Below are positions 49,303 through 58,576 of a stretch of 64,000 nt of DNA, one piece after another. The position numbers were made by a program, and so were the translations under genes. The stretch spans positions 7,978,001-8,042,000 of the forward strand of contig NZ_CP017174.1 in assembly GCF_006402735.1 (NCBI RefSeq), written 5' to 3'. Under the pieces are notes generated by a model, which ran no database searches, had not been told where the DNA came from, and saw only the letters and a list, made by a program, of their open reading frames with translations. This stretch comes from Myxococcus xanthus. GTDB taxonomy: Bacteria > Myxococcota > Myxococcia > Myxococcales > Myxococcaceae. How positions within the stretch are numbered: position 1 is the first letter of the stretch; the number at the start of each line of letters is the position of its first letter.

Positions 49303-50525
49303 ACTACTTCTCCATTGGCTTCCGCAACATCCTGAAGAATCACCGGCGCAGCCTCGTCACCCTTCTCTCGGTGGGCTTCGGCTTCGCCTCCATCAGCCTC
49401 TTCGCGGGATACATCAAGTATGTGTACGGCGGGCTGGCCAAGCAGGCCATTCATGGAGAACTGCTGGGGCACCTGACGGTGATGAAGCAAGGCCTGCGCA
49501 CCGAAGGCCGCCTCCATCCGGCGCAATACATGTTCTCCAAGGAGGAGCTGGACCGGGTGATGCCCATCCTCCGGCAATACCCTCACACGCGGCTGGTGAC
49601 GCCGCGCATGTCGCTCAGCGGAATGGTGTCCAACGGCACCGCGTCCACCGTCTTCGTGGGCGAGGGCATGGTCCCCGAGGATGTCAAGAAGCTCCAGGGT
49701 GACTTCCAGCGCAAGCTGTCAGGTGACTTGAAGGCGGACAACCCCATCGGGGTAGCGACGGCGGAGGACCTGGGCAAGATTCTCAACCTGAAGCCCGGCG
49801 ACTCGGCCGCGCTGCTGGTGAGCACGGTGACAGGTCAGGCCAATGCGCTAGACGTGGACATCGTGGACCACTTCAACACGGGCAACGTCGGCACCAATGA
49901 CAAGTTCCTGTACCTGCCCTTCGACCTGGCGAAGTCCCTGTATGACTTCGACGGCGCCGAGCGGCTCATCGTGCTGCTGGATGACAAGGCCTTCACCGAG
50001 CAGGCGCGGACGGAGCTCACGGCACAGCTCAAGCAAGCGGGCTTCGACGTGGAGCTCAAGACGTGGCTGGAACTGTCGAGCTTCTACTCACAGGTGAAGC
50101 GCCTGTTCGACATGATTTTCGCCTTCATCTTCAGCAACGTCTTCATCGTGGTGGTCATGAGCATCGTGAACTCCATGAGCATGACGGTGGTGGAGCGGAC
50201 GCGGGAGATTGGAACGCTGCGCGCCATGGGGCTGCGCCGCTCGGGCATCTTGCGACTCTTCACCACCGAGGCCTTCATGCTCGTGGTGCTGGGATGCGCC
50301 GGAGGGTTGCTCTTCACGTTGCTGGTGCGACTGGCCGTCAACAGCGCGGGCATCACCTATACCCCGCCCAACTCCTCCAACGTGGTCAGCCTCATGGTCG
50401 ACCTCGACATGCCCCGGATGGCGAGGACGTTCGTCATGCTCTCGCTGCTGGGCATCGCCGCGGCCTTCTTCCCGGCGCGTACCGCCGCGCGCAAGTGCAT
50501 CACCGATTCGCTGGGCCATGTCTGA
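49299..50525 (+). CDS. FtsX/LolCE-type ABC permease
   Basis: The 408-residue inner-membrane protein has one N-terminal transmembrane helix (TLLSVGFGFASISLFAGYI), a periplasmic domain of about 220 residues, then three C-terminal helices (FAFIFSNVFIVVVMSIVNSM, EAFMLVVLGCAGGLLFTLLV, FVMLSLLGIAAAFFPA). RTREIGTLRAMGLRRSGIL is the cytoplasmic coupling helix of the FtsX family. A homodimer with two LolD-like ATPases is the likely complex. Mechanotransmission rather than channel-like transport is established for this fold. Confidence 0.92.
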   Translation: MNYFSIGFRNILKNHRRSLVTLLSVGFGFASISLFAGYIKYVYGGLAKQAIHGELLGHLTVMKQGLRTEGRLHPAQYMFSKEELDRVMPILRQYPHTRLVTPRMSLSGMVSNGTASTVFVGEGMVPEDVKKLQGDFQRKLSGDLKADNPIGVATAEDLGKILNLKPGDSAALLVSTVTGQANALDVDIVDHFNTGNVGTNDKFLYLPFDLAKSLYDFDGAERLIVLLDDKAFTEQARTELTAQLKQAGFDVELKTWLELSSFYSQVKRLFDMIFAFIFSNVFIVVVMSIVNSMSMTVVERTREIGTLRAMGLRRSGILRLFTTEAFMLVVLGCAGGLLFTLLVRLAVNSAGITYTPPNSSNVVSLMVDLDMPRMARTFVMLSLLGIAAAFFPARTAARKCITDSLGHV

Positions 50526-50544
50526 CGGAAAGAGAGACATCACC

Positions 50545-51288
50545 ATGAAACACATCCTGGCGCTCATCATCGGACTGCTGCTCTTGCACACCGGAACAGC
50601 GCGGGCGGCGGAGCCAGACGCGGCGGAGATTCTCAGGGCTTCGGACCGCTCGCGGGGCGGAGGACTTCCTGGCATCCGCTGGACGGTCCGCATCCGTCCC
50701 GAAAGCGGCGTGGACAAGGAGCCCGAGCGGCTGCTCACCCTGAAGGCCAATGCCACCGCCAGCCTCGCGGAGACGCGAGAGCCCGTGCGCTTCAAGGGCT
50801 CCAAGCTGCTCCAGGTGGACCGGAACATGTGGATGAGCCGTCCCGGCCTCCGCAAGCCCATCCCCATCTCACCGAGGCAGAAGCTCTCCGGTCAGGCGTC
50901 TCAAGGCGACATCGCGTCGACGAACTACGCCGTCGACTACCAGGGCAAGTTGCTGCGCGAAGAGGACATCAACGGCGAGACCAGCTACGTGCTGGAGTTG
51001 AAGGCCATCAACACGTTCTGCACCTATGACCGCATCACCTACTGGGTCTCCAAGGAGCGGCAGGTCGGCGTCAAGGCGGAGTTCTTCTCCCTCTCCGGCA
51101 AGCTGCTGAAGTCCGCCACCTTCGAGTACGGCAACCAGCTCACCCACGAAGGCAAGACGTTCCCCTTCGTGAGCAAGATGACCATCCAGGACGCGCTCAC
51201 GCCCGCCAGGACGACGCTGGAGTACGCCGACGTGCAGGTGACGGAGCTGGCGCGCGGGACGTTCGACGTCAACCGGCTTGGGAACTGA
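50545..51288 (+). CDS. LolA-like outer-membrane lipoprotein-sorting protein
   Basis: The 247-residue periplasmic protein has a Sec signal (MKHILALIIGLLLLHTGTA, cut before AEPDAAE). The rest matches the outer-membrane lipoprotein-sorting protein family of LolA/LppX fold: LKGSKLLQVDR-like strand, PGLRKPIPISPRQKLSGQAS, IASTNYAVDYQGKLL and NTFCTYDRITYWVSKE. These proteins hold hydrophobic cargo in a beta-shell. Next to an FtsX-like permease and an outer-membrane barrel, it probably shuttles lipid-like cargo across the periplasm. Confidence 0.87.
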   Translation: MKHILALIIGLLLLHTGTARAAEPDAAEILRASDRSRGGGLPGIRWTVRIRPESGVDKEPERLLTLKANATASLAETREPVRFKGSKLLQVDRNMWMSRPGLRKPIPISPRQKLSGQASQGDIASTNYAVDYQGKLLREEDINGETSYVLELKAINTFCTYDRITYWVSKERQVGVKAEFFSLSGKLLKSATFEYGNQLTHEGKTFPFVSKMTIQDALTPARTTLEYADVQVTELARGTFDVNRLGN

Positions 51289-51293
51289 GCCGC

Positions 51294-52625
51294 ATGCGTT
51301 CCAAGCGAATCGCTGTCTTCCCGCCAGCCGGCCTGTCATTGCTCATGGGCCTGCTGGCGGGAGGGCTGGGCACGAACGCGAAGGCCCAGGCGATCCAGGA
51401 GCTGCTGGAGCAGGGCTCCGCCGGCCTCCAGGTGCTGGCTCTGGACAGTGAGCGAGGACTCCGTGAGAACAGCCTGCTCAATCCTGGCAACCGCATCGCC
51501 CATCTTCCAGCAGGGCAGACGGAGGTGGAGGGCCGGCTTGATTTGAAGCTCGTCACGGACACCTTCGAGGCGAGCCTGAAGCCCCGGGCCCGCTTCGAGT
51601 GGCGGCGCTTCGGGGAGACGGGACCGGAGACACGGCTCGACGCCTGGGTGAACCAGGGTCTGGTGACGCTCTACCCGGTGCAGTCGCTCGCCGTGTCCCT
51701 GGGCAGGGACGTGCTCATGTGGGGGCCCTCCAATTTCCGTTCGCCCAGCAATCCCATCTACTTCGAGAACGGCCGGAACAACCCCATGCGCGAGCTGCGC
51801 GGCGTGGACGTGGCCCAGGCCACCTGGTCCCCTACGCAGGCGCTGGCCCTGTCGCTGCTGCACCAGTTCGGCGACGGACGCGGAGACTGGCAATGGGAGA
51901 AGGAGGACGGATTCAAGGCCCTGTCGTTGCTGAAGGTGGACTACACAGCCGAGGCCTCCGTCGTGGGACTAAACGCCTCCAAGCGGTGGGCCCACGAACG
52001 TCCGCGCTTCGGTGCATTCGGGCAGACCACCGTCGGCGAGGCGCTGCTCCTCTACGCGGAAGGTGGCCTGCGACAGGGGACGGCCGCGCTCTACCCCGAG
52101 CGGCTCCCCAACGCCGTGGGAGGCGCCTTCCTGCCTCGCCATGCGCGGGACCACCGGCTCCTCTATTCCGCGCTCGCTGGCGGCGGGTACACGCTGGACT
52201 CCGGCCACACCGTCTACCTGGAGTACCTGAGCAACAATGAAGGCTACCGGTGGGCAGATGGCGCGCGGTACTTCGACATCGCTAGTCGTGCCTCCTCGGT
52301 CCTGGCCATCCCCTCCCCGGATGCCGCGCTCGCGGGCCAGACGCTAGGGGCGGCGCTCAACAATGGGCTGGCGCTCCTCGGGCGCCACTATCTGTTCTTG
52401 CAGGTGCAGAACAACCCCACCGACACCGGGCCCACCTGGCAGCTCCGCTATTCGCTCAACCTGGTGGACGGCAGCGGACAGGCCTCCGCCTATGCCGAGT
52501 GGAACATCTGGAGCCGACTGGCGCTCTTCGCGGTAGGCGTCATGCACCACGGAGGCAACCGCACCGAGTTCCACTCATTGCTGAGCCAGTCGATACTCGT
52601 GGGAGCCAAGGGCTACGTCCTGTAG
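51294..52625 (+). CDS. Outer-membrane beta-barrel protein of the transport module
   Basis: The protein is 443 residues with signal-like N-terminus (RIAVFPPAGLSLLMGLLAGG, cut near AKAQA). Long amphipathic strands follow (VEGRLDLKLVTDTFEASLKPRARFEWR in parts, LAVSLGRDVLMWGPSN, ALALSLLHQFGDG, LLLYAEGGL, YTLDSGHTVYLEYL, LFLQVQNNP, LALFAVGVMHHGG). It resembles barrels annotated as alginate-export-like or DUF1302-like. It starts 5 bases after the LolA-like gene and closes the operon. It probably is the outer-membrane end of the export path. Confidence 0.78.
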   Translation: MRSKRIAVFPPAGLSLLMGLLAGGLGTNAKAQAIQELLEQGSAGLQVLALDSERGLRENSLLNPGNRIAHLPAGQTEVEGRLDLKLVTDTFEASLKPRARFEWRRFGETGPETRLDAWVNQGLVTLYPVQSLAVSLGRDVLMWGPSNFRSPSNPIYFENGRNNPMRELRGVDVAQATWSPTQALALSLLHQFGDGRGDWQWEKEDGFKALSLLKVDYTAEASVVGLNASKRWAHERPRFGAFGQTTVGEALLLYAEGGLRQGTAALYPERLPNAVGGAFLPRHARDHRLLYSALAGGGYTLDSGHTVYLEYLSNNEGYRWADGARYFDIASRASSVLAIPSPDAALAGQTLGAALNNGLALLGRHYLFLQVQNNPTDTGPTWQLRYSLNLVDGSGQASAYAEWNIWSRLALFAVGVMHHGGNRTEFHSLLSQSILVGAKGYVL

Positions 52626-52670
52626 CCGCACAGACATGGGCATGCACCCACGTTCAACGTGAGATGGACC

Positions 52671-54245
52671 TCACCGGGAGCCCAGCTTCTCCAGCATCTT
52701 CACCGCGTTGTCGTTCTGGGGGTTGAGCTCCAGCGACTTCTTGTAGCGCATGACAGCGTCATTCTTGCGGCCTGCCTCGGCGTAAGCCTCCCCGAGGCTG
52801 TCGTGCGCATTGGCATCGTCGGGATAGAACTCGACATTGGCCTCGAACACCTTCACGGCGTCCGCGAGCTTCTGCTGGCGTAGGAGCCCATAGCCGATGT
52901 CGTTGAGGATTCCCGGGGACAATCCAGCGTCCGCAGCCCGCCCCTGTTTGCGGTCCTTGAACCAGGCAATGGCGGCGTCCACGCCCTGGAGCCGGACCAG
53001 CAAGTCCACCGTCATGAAGGGGCTGTCCGGCTGGGTCTCCTCCATGCCCTTCCAGCCATACTCCGCCGCCGCGCTTGCGAGGAGCCGCTCGAAGAGGCGC
53101 GAGCCGTCATCCGAGTTCGTCATGACGGCGATACCGCTCCCGGACTCCGCCAGGGCCATGAGGAAGGCGCGGTAACCCTCGTTGGCGCCGCTGTGTCCGA
53201 ACCATTCCTTGCCCTCGCGGCGCATGAAGCCAATGCCGAAGTCCGAGGACTGACGCGTGAGCATCTGCTTCGCCATCGACGGGGAGACGATGCGCCGGGA
53301 CTTGCCGTTCCAGGTCTTGGAGACCTCCAGGGCGATGTGCGCCAGGTCGGAAGGCGTGGTCCACAGTCCCGCGGGGGCCATCTCCGGGTAGGTATGCCAA
53401 CGCCCCTCGACGCTCGTGCCACCTGAACGGGTCCCGATGGCGGCGCGTGCTTCCAGGGCCTTGGGGAGCGGCTGCTCGAAGGTGCTGTTCTTCAGGCCCA
53501 ACGGAGCGAAGACCGCCTCCTTCATGATGCGCGGGAACGGCTGCTGGAGTTGGTCGACGAGCATCTGCTGGACGACGACCGTGCCCCCACCGCTGTAGCG
53601 CGTCCGCGTTCCCGGCACGGTGTCGACCCGCACGGCGCCGCTGTTCGCGGGCGCCGCACCGTCGAGAATCTGCTGCGTCGTCGGCACGGCCGCTCCCGGC
53701 GAGTAACCCGCGAAGCCATGCACCGTCGTGCCCGCGTTGTGCGCGAGCAACCGGCGCAGGGTGACCTTCTGCTCCTTCGTGAAGTCGTTCTCCGGCACCT
53801 TCCAGGAGACGAGCGCGTCATTGATGTCCGCGTCGAGCGACCACTTGCGCTTCTCCGCGTGGCGCATGGCCGCGAGCGCCGTGACGGGCTTGCTGATGGA
53901 GGCCGCCTGGAAGAGCGTGTCGACGGTGACGGGCTCGATGCCGCCCGCCTGCTTCACGCCATAGGTCTTCGCCCAGACCAGAGTTCCCTTGTCGAAGACG
54001 GCGATGCTCAGCCCAGGCACCGCATACAGCTCCATCCATTGCTGGAGCGACAGGCGCCTGGGCGCCTCACCGGGAAGCGCGATGGGTGCGAGTCCCGCCT
54101 CCACCCGTGTGATGCGTGCGGCCTCCGAAGGCCGTGCGAGCCACTCAGTGACGGGGCGCCGCGGGGCAGCGGCGGTGAGCAGCACGAGGGCGGCGAGGCC
54201 GGCCAGTGCCGTGGCGACGAAGCGGGAAGGACGCATTCGGGGCAT
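52671..54245 (-). CDS. Serine beta-lactamase-family hydrolase with C-terminal TPRs
   Basis: The protein is 524 residues from ATG 54245 (or 54236). It has a hydrophobic N-terminal signal or anchor (FVATALAGLAALVLLTAAA). The class C beta-lactamase/DD-peptidase motifs are SISK (FQAASISKPVTALAAM), YSG (RYSGGGTVV) in place of YxN, and HSG (WFGHSGANEGY) in place of KTG, typical of esterase-like members. The last 100 residues contain TPR-like pairs (DIGYGLLRQQKLADAVKVFE, HDSLGEAYAEAGRKNDAVMRY). Substrate is probably a peptide or ester. It is convergent with the export operon. Confidence 0.9.
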   Translation of the reverse strand: MPRMRPSRFVATALAGLAALVLLTAAAPRRPVTEWLARPSEAARITRVEAGLAPIALPGEAPRRLSLQQWMELYAVPGLSIAVFDKGTLVWAKTYGVKQAGGIEPVTVDTLFQAASISKPVTALAAMRHAEKRKWSLDADINDALVSWKVPENDFTKEQKVTLRRLLAHNAGTTVHGFAGYSPGAAVPTTQQILDGAAPANSGAVRVDTVPGTRTRYSGGGTVVVQQMLVDQLQQPFPRIMKEAVFAPLGLKNSTFEQPLPKALEARAAIGTRSGGTSVEGRWHTYPEMAPAGLWTTPSDLAHIALEVSKTWNGKSRRIVSPSMAKQMLTRQSSDFGIGFMRREGKEWFGHSGANEGYRAFLMALAESGSGIAVMTNSDDGSRLFERLLASAAAEYGWKGMEETQPDSPFMTVDLLVRLQGVDAAIAWFKDRKQGRAADAGLSPGILNDIGYGLLRQQKLADAVKVFEANVEFYPDDANAHDSLGEAYAEAGRKNDAVMRYKKSLELNPQNDNAVKMLEKLGSR

Positions 54246-54417
54246 GTCGAGAGCGCTACGAAGGAGTTCGCAGTGGATTGCACCCGCGCAGGAGATTTCG
54301 AGCGGGCGCCTGCATTCCGCCGGGCACTGACAAACCGTGGGCCCCATCCCGACCTCCAGCGTCTGGGTCGCTCCGGATTGACGTCAGTCACGCCACGTTG
54401 TCCCGTAAAGGGCTGGC

Positions 54418-54966
54418 ATGCCATTGCATCGCTATCCCTATGTGGGTCCGGAGGAGATACGCCTCGCGGTCGCAACGTCGCCAGCCGGAGTCCCCATCCT
54501 GGCGGCACGAGACGTCGAAGCGTGGCTCCAAGCGACACCGGATGCCCTCATCGAGGGAGCCACATATATCGTCGACCTCCAAGGGCGGCTTCGCCTGGCC
54601 CCACGAAGGTCCGAGCACGTCGCGTGTGCGGAAGGCGAGGACGTGCTCGCCGCAGGCGAGATTCGCTTCCAGCGAGACACCCACGGCGTCACGGTGGCCG
54701 AAGTCTCGAATCAGTCCACGGGGTACTGTCCGGACACGACGTGTTGGACCGCCGTCGAGCGGGCCCTCGCACATGCGGGCCTGAATGCTCCCGCCGGATT
54801 CACGCACGAAGCCATTTTCCGGCGCTGCCTCCGGTGCGGCGAAGTCAACCTCGTGAAGGAGGGCTGGTTCGTCTGCGTGTTCTGTGAGGCCGACCTGCCC
54901 CAGGAGTGGAACATCTCCCCTACTGCTTCTGGAACTCCGGCGAGCCCAGCAACAACCCGGCGATGA
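54418..54966 (+). CDS. Zinc-ribbon-containing protein of unknown function
   Basis: The 182-residue soluble protein has a C-terminal ribbon CLRCGEVNL-x7-CVFCEADLP (two CxxC pairs spaced by about 12 residues), which should bind one zinc. An upstream YCPDTTCW pair may contribute. The N-terminal part (GPEEIRLAVATSPAGVPI, DALIEGATYIVDLQGRLRLA) looks like a small alpha/beta domain. I do not recognise the family. Its last 47 bases overlap the 3' end of the convergent DUF1800 gene. Confidence 0.7.
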   Translation: MPLHRYPYVGPEEIRLAVATSPAGVPILAARDVEAWLQATPDALIEGATYIVDLQGRLRLAPRRSEHVACAEGEDVLAAGEIRFQRDTHGVTVAEVSNQSTGYCPDTTCWTAVERALAHAGLNAPAGFTHEAIFRRCLRCGEVNLVKEGWFVCVFCEADLPQEWNISPTASGTPASPATTRR

Positions 54967-56536
54967 GCGGGACATCCACGGGGCGAACTTCTCCCACGGC
55001 GCTGGCGGCCTCGGCGCGCTTTGACAGCGCGTCGAGGATGGTCGCTCGCGTCTCCTCCGACGGAGGCGCGCCTAGCAGCGCCTGGCCCAGCGCGTCCACC
55101 CAGGCGCGCTCGGTGGGCTCGGCCGGCGCGGCCAAGGACTTCAGCGTCACCTTCGTCCCCGGCATCCGCCCGGACACCAGTTCCAGGCTGAAGTTGAGCC
55201 GGGCCACCAGGGAGCCGCTGTTCACCCACGGAGCCGTCCCTTCCGGAAAGCCCGTGGGCGCCGGGGCCCGGAAGAGCGGCTCGCCCATCTTCGCCAGGGA
55301 CTGCACCAGCCGGGGGCGCACCGTCACCTCCGCTTCGGTGGCCCGCAGCGCGGACACCACGAACTCGAAGGGCGTCTTCACCTTCACCGCCCGCGCCTCG
55401 GGGGCCCAGAACTCCGGTGACTGGAAGAGCGCGCGGTACACGGTGGGCAAGTCCCCGCCCGAGTCGAGGAACACCTTCGCCACCCGCTCCACCAGCGCCG
55501 GCGGCGGCGTGTCCGAGACGAAGCGCCGCGCCAGCTTGCTCGCGACATGGCGCGCGGTGGAGGGGTGTCGCGCCAGCAGGTCCAACACCTGCTCCCCATC
55601 CGCCACACTCCGCTGTCCGGGGATGCGCTGTCCCAGCACCCACTTGTCGTCCGGGTCATGCGCCCGGCGACGGAAGTAGAACGCGGGCTCCTGGCGCGGC
55701 TTGCGGATACTCCAGCCCGTGAAGCAGCGGGCCACCTCACGCACGTCCTGCTGCGTGTAGCCGCCCTCCACGCCCAACGTGTGCAACTCCAGCAGCTCGC
55801 GCGCGTAGTTCTCGTTGAGGCCGCGCTTCAGCTCGGCGGGCTCCGGTGCGTCGTCATCCTCTGACAGCGCTTCGCGTGACACGCGCTCCGGCATGCCGTC
55901 ACGGACGCTGCGCCAGTTGTCCAAGTAGAAGAGCATCGCTGGATGACGGGCCGTGGCGCCCAGCAGCTCCCGGAAGCTGCCGAAGACATGTGGGCGGATG
56001 ACATCGCGCTCGTAGGCCGTCACCATCCACCGCACCGCGCCTTTGTCCGCGGACACGTTGAAGTGGTTGAACCAGAAGTCCACCAGCACCTCTTCGAGCT
56101 GGTTGGGACTCTCCACCGCCCGCAGCAGCTTCGCCGCGGATTGCTCCATGCCGATGAGGGCGGGACGCTGTGGCTCACGCCCGTCCATCAAGGCTTCGTC
56201 CCGCTGGCGCTTCGGCGGGTACTCCCGCACCAGCTCCGCCATGGACATCGCCAACGTGGGCAGCGCTTGGAGCTTCGCCTCCAGACCGGCTGGCAGCGGC
56301 GCACCGGGACGGGAGAGCTGTGACGCCATCCATTCCTCCACCCCCTGGCGCCGCAGGTCCGCCAGCGCCTGTCGCGAAGGTCCGAAGGCCATGCGCCGCA
56401 GGACGTGGACCGCGCGTGCCTCGTCGAAGGTGGGCTCGGCCGATACAGGCTCGGACGCCACCACGGTCGTGGGGTGCGGCCCGCTCGCACATGAGAGCAC
56501 GAAGGCCACCAGGAATCCGACAGACAGAAGTCGCAT
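54920..56536 (-). CDS. DUF1800 lipoprotein
   Basis: The protein is 538 residues from ATG 56536 (MRLLSVGFLVAFVLSC, lipobox VLSC); the frame runs much further upstream but overlaps the deiminase gene and is noncoding there. DUF1800 marks: AVHVLRRMAFGPSR, EVLVDFWFNHFNVSADKG, NYARELLELHTLGVEGGYTQQDV and CFTGWSI, HDPDDKWVLG. DUF1800 proteins are secreted or lipid-anchored and typically co-occur with DUF1501 proteins; one is at 27987-29222. Biochemical role is unknown. Confidence 0.92.
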   Translation of the reverse strand: MRLLSVGFLVAFVLSCASGPHPTTVVASEPVSAEPTFDEARAVHVLRRMAFGPSRQALADLRRQGVEEWMASQLSRPGAPLPAGLEAKLQALPTLAMSMAELVREYPPKRQRDEALMDGREPQRPALIGMEQSAAKLLRAVESPNQLEEVLVDFWFNHFNVSADKGAVRWMVTAYERDVIRPHVFGSFRELLGATARHPAMLFYLDNWRSVRDGMPERVSREALSEDDDAPEPAELKRGLNENYARELLELHTLGVEGGYTQQDVREVARCFTGWSIRKPRQEPAFYFRRRAHDPDDKWVLGQRIPGQRSVADGEQVLDLLARHPSTARHVASKLARRFVSDTPPPALVERVAKVFLDSGGDLPTVYRALFQSPEFWAPEARAVKVKTPFEFVVSALRATEAEVTVRPRLVQSLAKMGEPLFRAPAPTGFPEGTAPWVNSGSLVARLNFSLELVSGRMPGTKVTLKSLAAPAEPTERAWVDALGQALLGAPPSEETRATILDALSKRAEAASAVGEVRPVDVPLIAGLLLGSPEFQKQ

Positions 56537-56713
56537 GACGATGGAGGAACCCCACACGGTACCTGAAGTTACGCGGTGAGCTGTGGGCTCGAAGTCAAAT
56601 GACGCTTTCCTGGCGCAAAGGACTCCCGGGCCACTGCATCGTGACTTGCTGCGGGGCGCACGATGTCGTTCCACCGGGACTGGGGCTGCCCGTCGGCGCC
56701 CCCGGAGAGCGCC

Positions 56714-58576
56714 ATGCCGCCGTCCCCGCCCGCCCGAGCACGACTCCTGCCGCTGTTGCTCGCCTGCCTGTTGGCCAGCGCCTGCGGGCCCCTGGCCGAT
56801 GACGAAGGGGGACGCCCCGGAAGCGAGGATCCACTCGAAGGGCCCTTCAATCCGGTGGTCGACCTGCGCGCGGATGTGAATCGCAATGGCATCGTCGAAC
56901 TCGACAACCCCACGGAGGACGAGGGCGAGGACACCTGGACGGCGGAGCGCGGCGCCATCTTCCTGGCCAACCTGGACGACGACGAGGACGCCTGCCCCTT
57001 CTCCATGGACCCCCACCGCATCAGCGATGACGCGCTGACGCAGTGCCATGACGCCATGGACGCGGTGGTGAATGGCGAGTCGGACCTGGAGGACCTGGCC
57101 CGGCTGCGCACGGCGCCCTGGCCCGAGGCGCCCGCGGGCACGGTGGGCTCCGTCATCGTGTCCGGGGCCGCGGGCAAGAAGGTGCGCCTGTTCAAGCGCG
57201 TGCGGGGCAACTTCGTCTCGAGCGGCTTTCCCGACACCGTGTTCCTGACGACCGCCGAGGTGCGGCGCGGCGTGGTGCTCGCCATCGAGGGGCGCGACAT
57301 CGTTCGCGACCCCGAGGAATGGGATGGCTTCGCGGACGTGGTGCTCACCATCGGCCGGAACAACCCGCACGACCCGGTGTTCACCGACACCGTCCGCATG
57401 CGCGTGGCACCCGTGGTGCTCTTCCACCACATGACGCCCGCGTGGAACGTCTTCGTCTCCAAGCCCGCCGCCAGCATCGAAGCCAACCAGTTCCGGCAGG
57501 CGCTGGGCGGCGTGCTCGCGGATTCAGGAGAGCGGATGGTCTACTCCGAGTTCGCGGTGGATGACTTGTGGCCGCAGGACTACTTCGAGCCCGCGTACAT
57601 GTCGATGCCCGCCACAGGCGGCCGCCAGCACGTCATGCGCGTCAACTACCGCGCGCCGCACGTCTACAACACCGACGAGAACGCGCCCCTTCGCGCGGCC
57701 GGCCGCATCGCGTTCTGGCTTCGCGGCCCCGACAATGCCGCCATCCAGCAGTACCAGCAGGGCATGTCCATGGCCTCCCAGACGCTGAACTCCTTCGGCA
57801 ACACGGAGGTCATCCCGCCGTACGAGAAGGACGGTGTCACGTATCCCCTGGGCCGGCTGTTCCGGGGCCGGGGGCCGGACTCGCGGCCGGACTATCAGCC
57901 CGACCCCAGCTTCACGAAGATGCTGGAGGCGCAGGCCGTGCAGCCTCCCATCTACGTAGACACCTCGTGGCTGTTCGTGGACCACGTGGATGAGACGTTC
58001 ACCTTCCTGCCCGCACCCACGCCTCGGGGCTGGATTGCCCTGGTGGCCGACCCGGCGCTCGCGCGGCGGATGCTCCAGGACGCGCAGGCCCGGGGGCACG
58101 GAGACGCGAAGCTCTTCGCCGGCCTGTCCTGGGCGTACTCCATTCCCGCGGAGGCGAGCATCGCCGAGGTGCTCGACAACTCCGGACTGATGGACGCCAG
58201 CGCCGTGGCGGCACTGGAAATCGACACGCAACTCTCCATCCTCCGCGAGGAGACGGGCCTCACGGACGCCGACATCATCCGCTTGCCCTTCCTCTTCCAG
58301 AACGCTTCAGACGGCGTGACGGCGTACCAGCCCGCCACGTTGAACCTGCTGTCGTTGACGCCCACGCAGGTCATCGCGCCAGACCCGCACGGACCGCTCA
58401 TCGATGGGAAGGACCCGTTCAAGACGCGGTTCGAGGATGCGCTCGGAGCCTATGGCATCCGCGTGCACTGGGTGGATGCGTGGGCGCCGTTCCACATCGC
58501 CCAGGGCGAAGTCCACTGCGCCACCCAGAGCGCTCGGCAGGTACCCGACGTGAAGTGGTGGGAGGGTGGACGATGA
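56714..58576 (+). CDS. Secreted protein-arginine-deiminase-family lipoprotein
   Basis: The protein is 620 residues from ATG 56714 (GGAGAG six bases upstream; lipobox LASAC). Residues about 45-75 hold an acidic DVNRNGIVELDNPTED loop that looks calcium-binding. The C-terminal half fits the peptidylarginine deiminase catalytic domain: Asp289 (LWPQDYFEP), His424 and Asp426 (VDHVDETFTFLP), and nucleophile Cys602 (GEVHCATQSAR). All four catalytic residues of vertebrate PADs have counterparts in order. It should convert Arg to citrulline outside the cytosol, perhaps on prey or self proteins. It overlaps the next gene by 4 bases. Confidence 0.88.
   Translation: MPPSPPARARLLPLLLACLLASACGPLADDEGGRPGSEDPLEGPFNPVVDLRADVNRNGIVELDNPTEDEGEDTWTAERGAIFLANLDDDEDACPFSMDPHRISDDALTQCHDAMDAVVNGESDLEDLARLRTAPWPEAPAGTVGSVIVSGAAGKKVRLFKRVRGNFVSSGFPDTVFLTTAEVRRGVVLAIEGRDIVRDPEEWDGFADVVLTIGRNNPHDPVFTDTVRMRVAPVVLFHHMTPAWNVFVSKPAASIEANQFRQALGGVLADSGERMVYSEFAVDDLWPQDYFEPAYMSMPATGGRQHVMRVNYRAPHVYNTDENAPLRAAGRIAFWLRGPDNAAIQQYQQGMSMASQTLNSFGNTEVIPPYEKDGVTYPLGRLFRGRGPDSRPDYQPDPSFTKMLEAQAVQPPIYVDTSWLFVDHVDETFTFLPAPTPRGWIALVADPALARRMLQDAQARGHGDAKLFAGLSWAYSIPAEASIAEVLDNSGLMDASAVAALEIDTQLSILREETGLTDADIIRLPFLFQNASDGVTAYQPATLNLLSLTPTQVIAPDPHGPLIDGKDPFKTRFEDALGAYGIRVHWVDAWAPFHIAQGEVHCATQSARQVPDVKWWEGGR

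Noticed and set aside
54920-57430. 836-residue DUF1800 protein
   Set aside because: The upstream part is antisense to the deiminase gene and lacks coding character; a lipoprotein signal begins at 56536.
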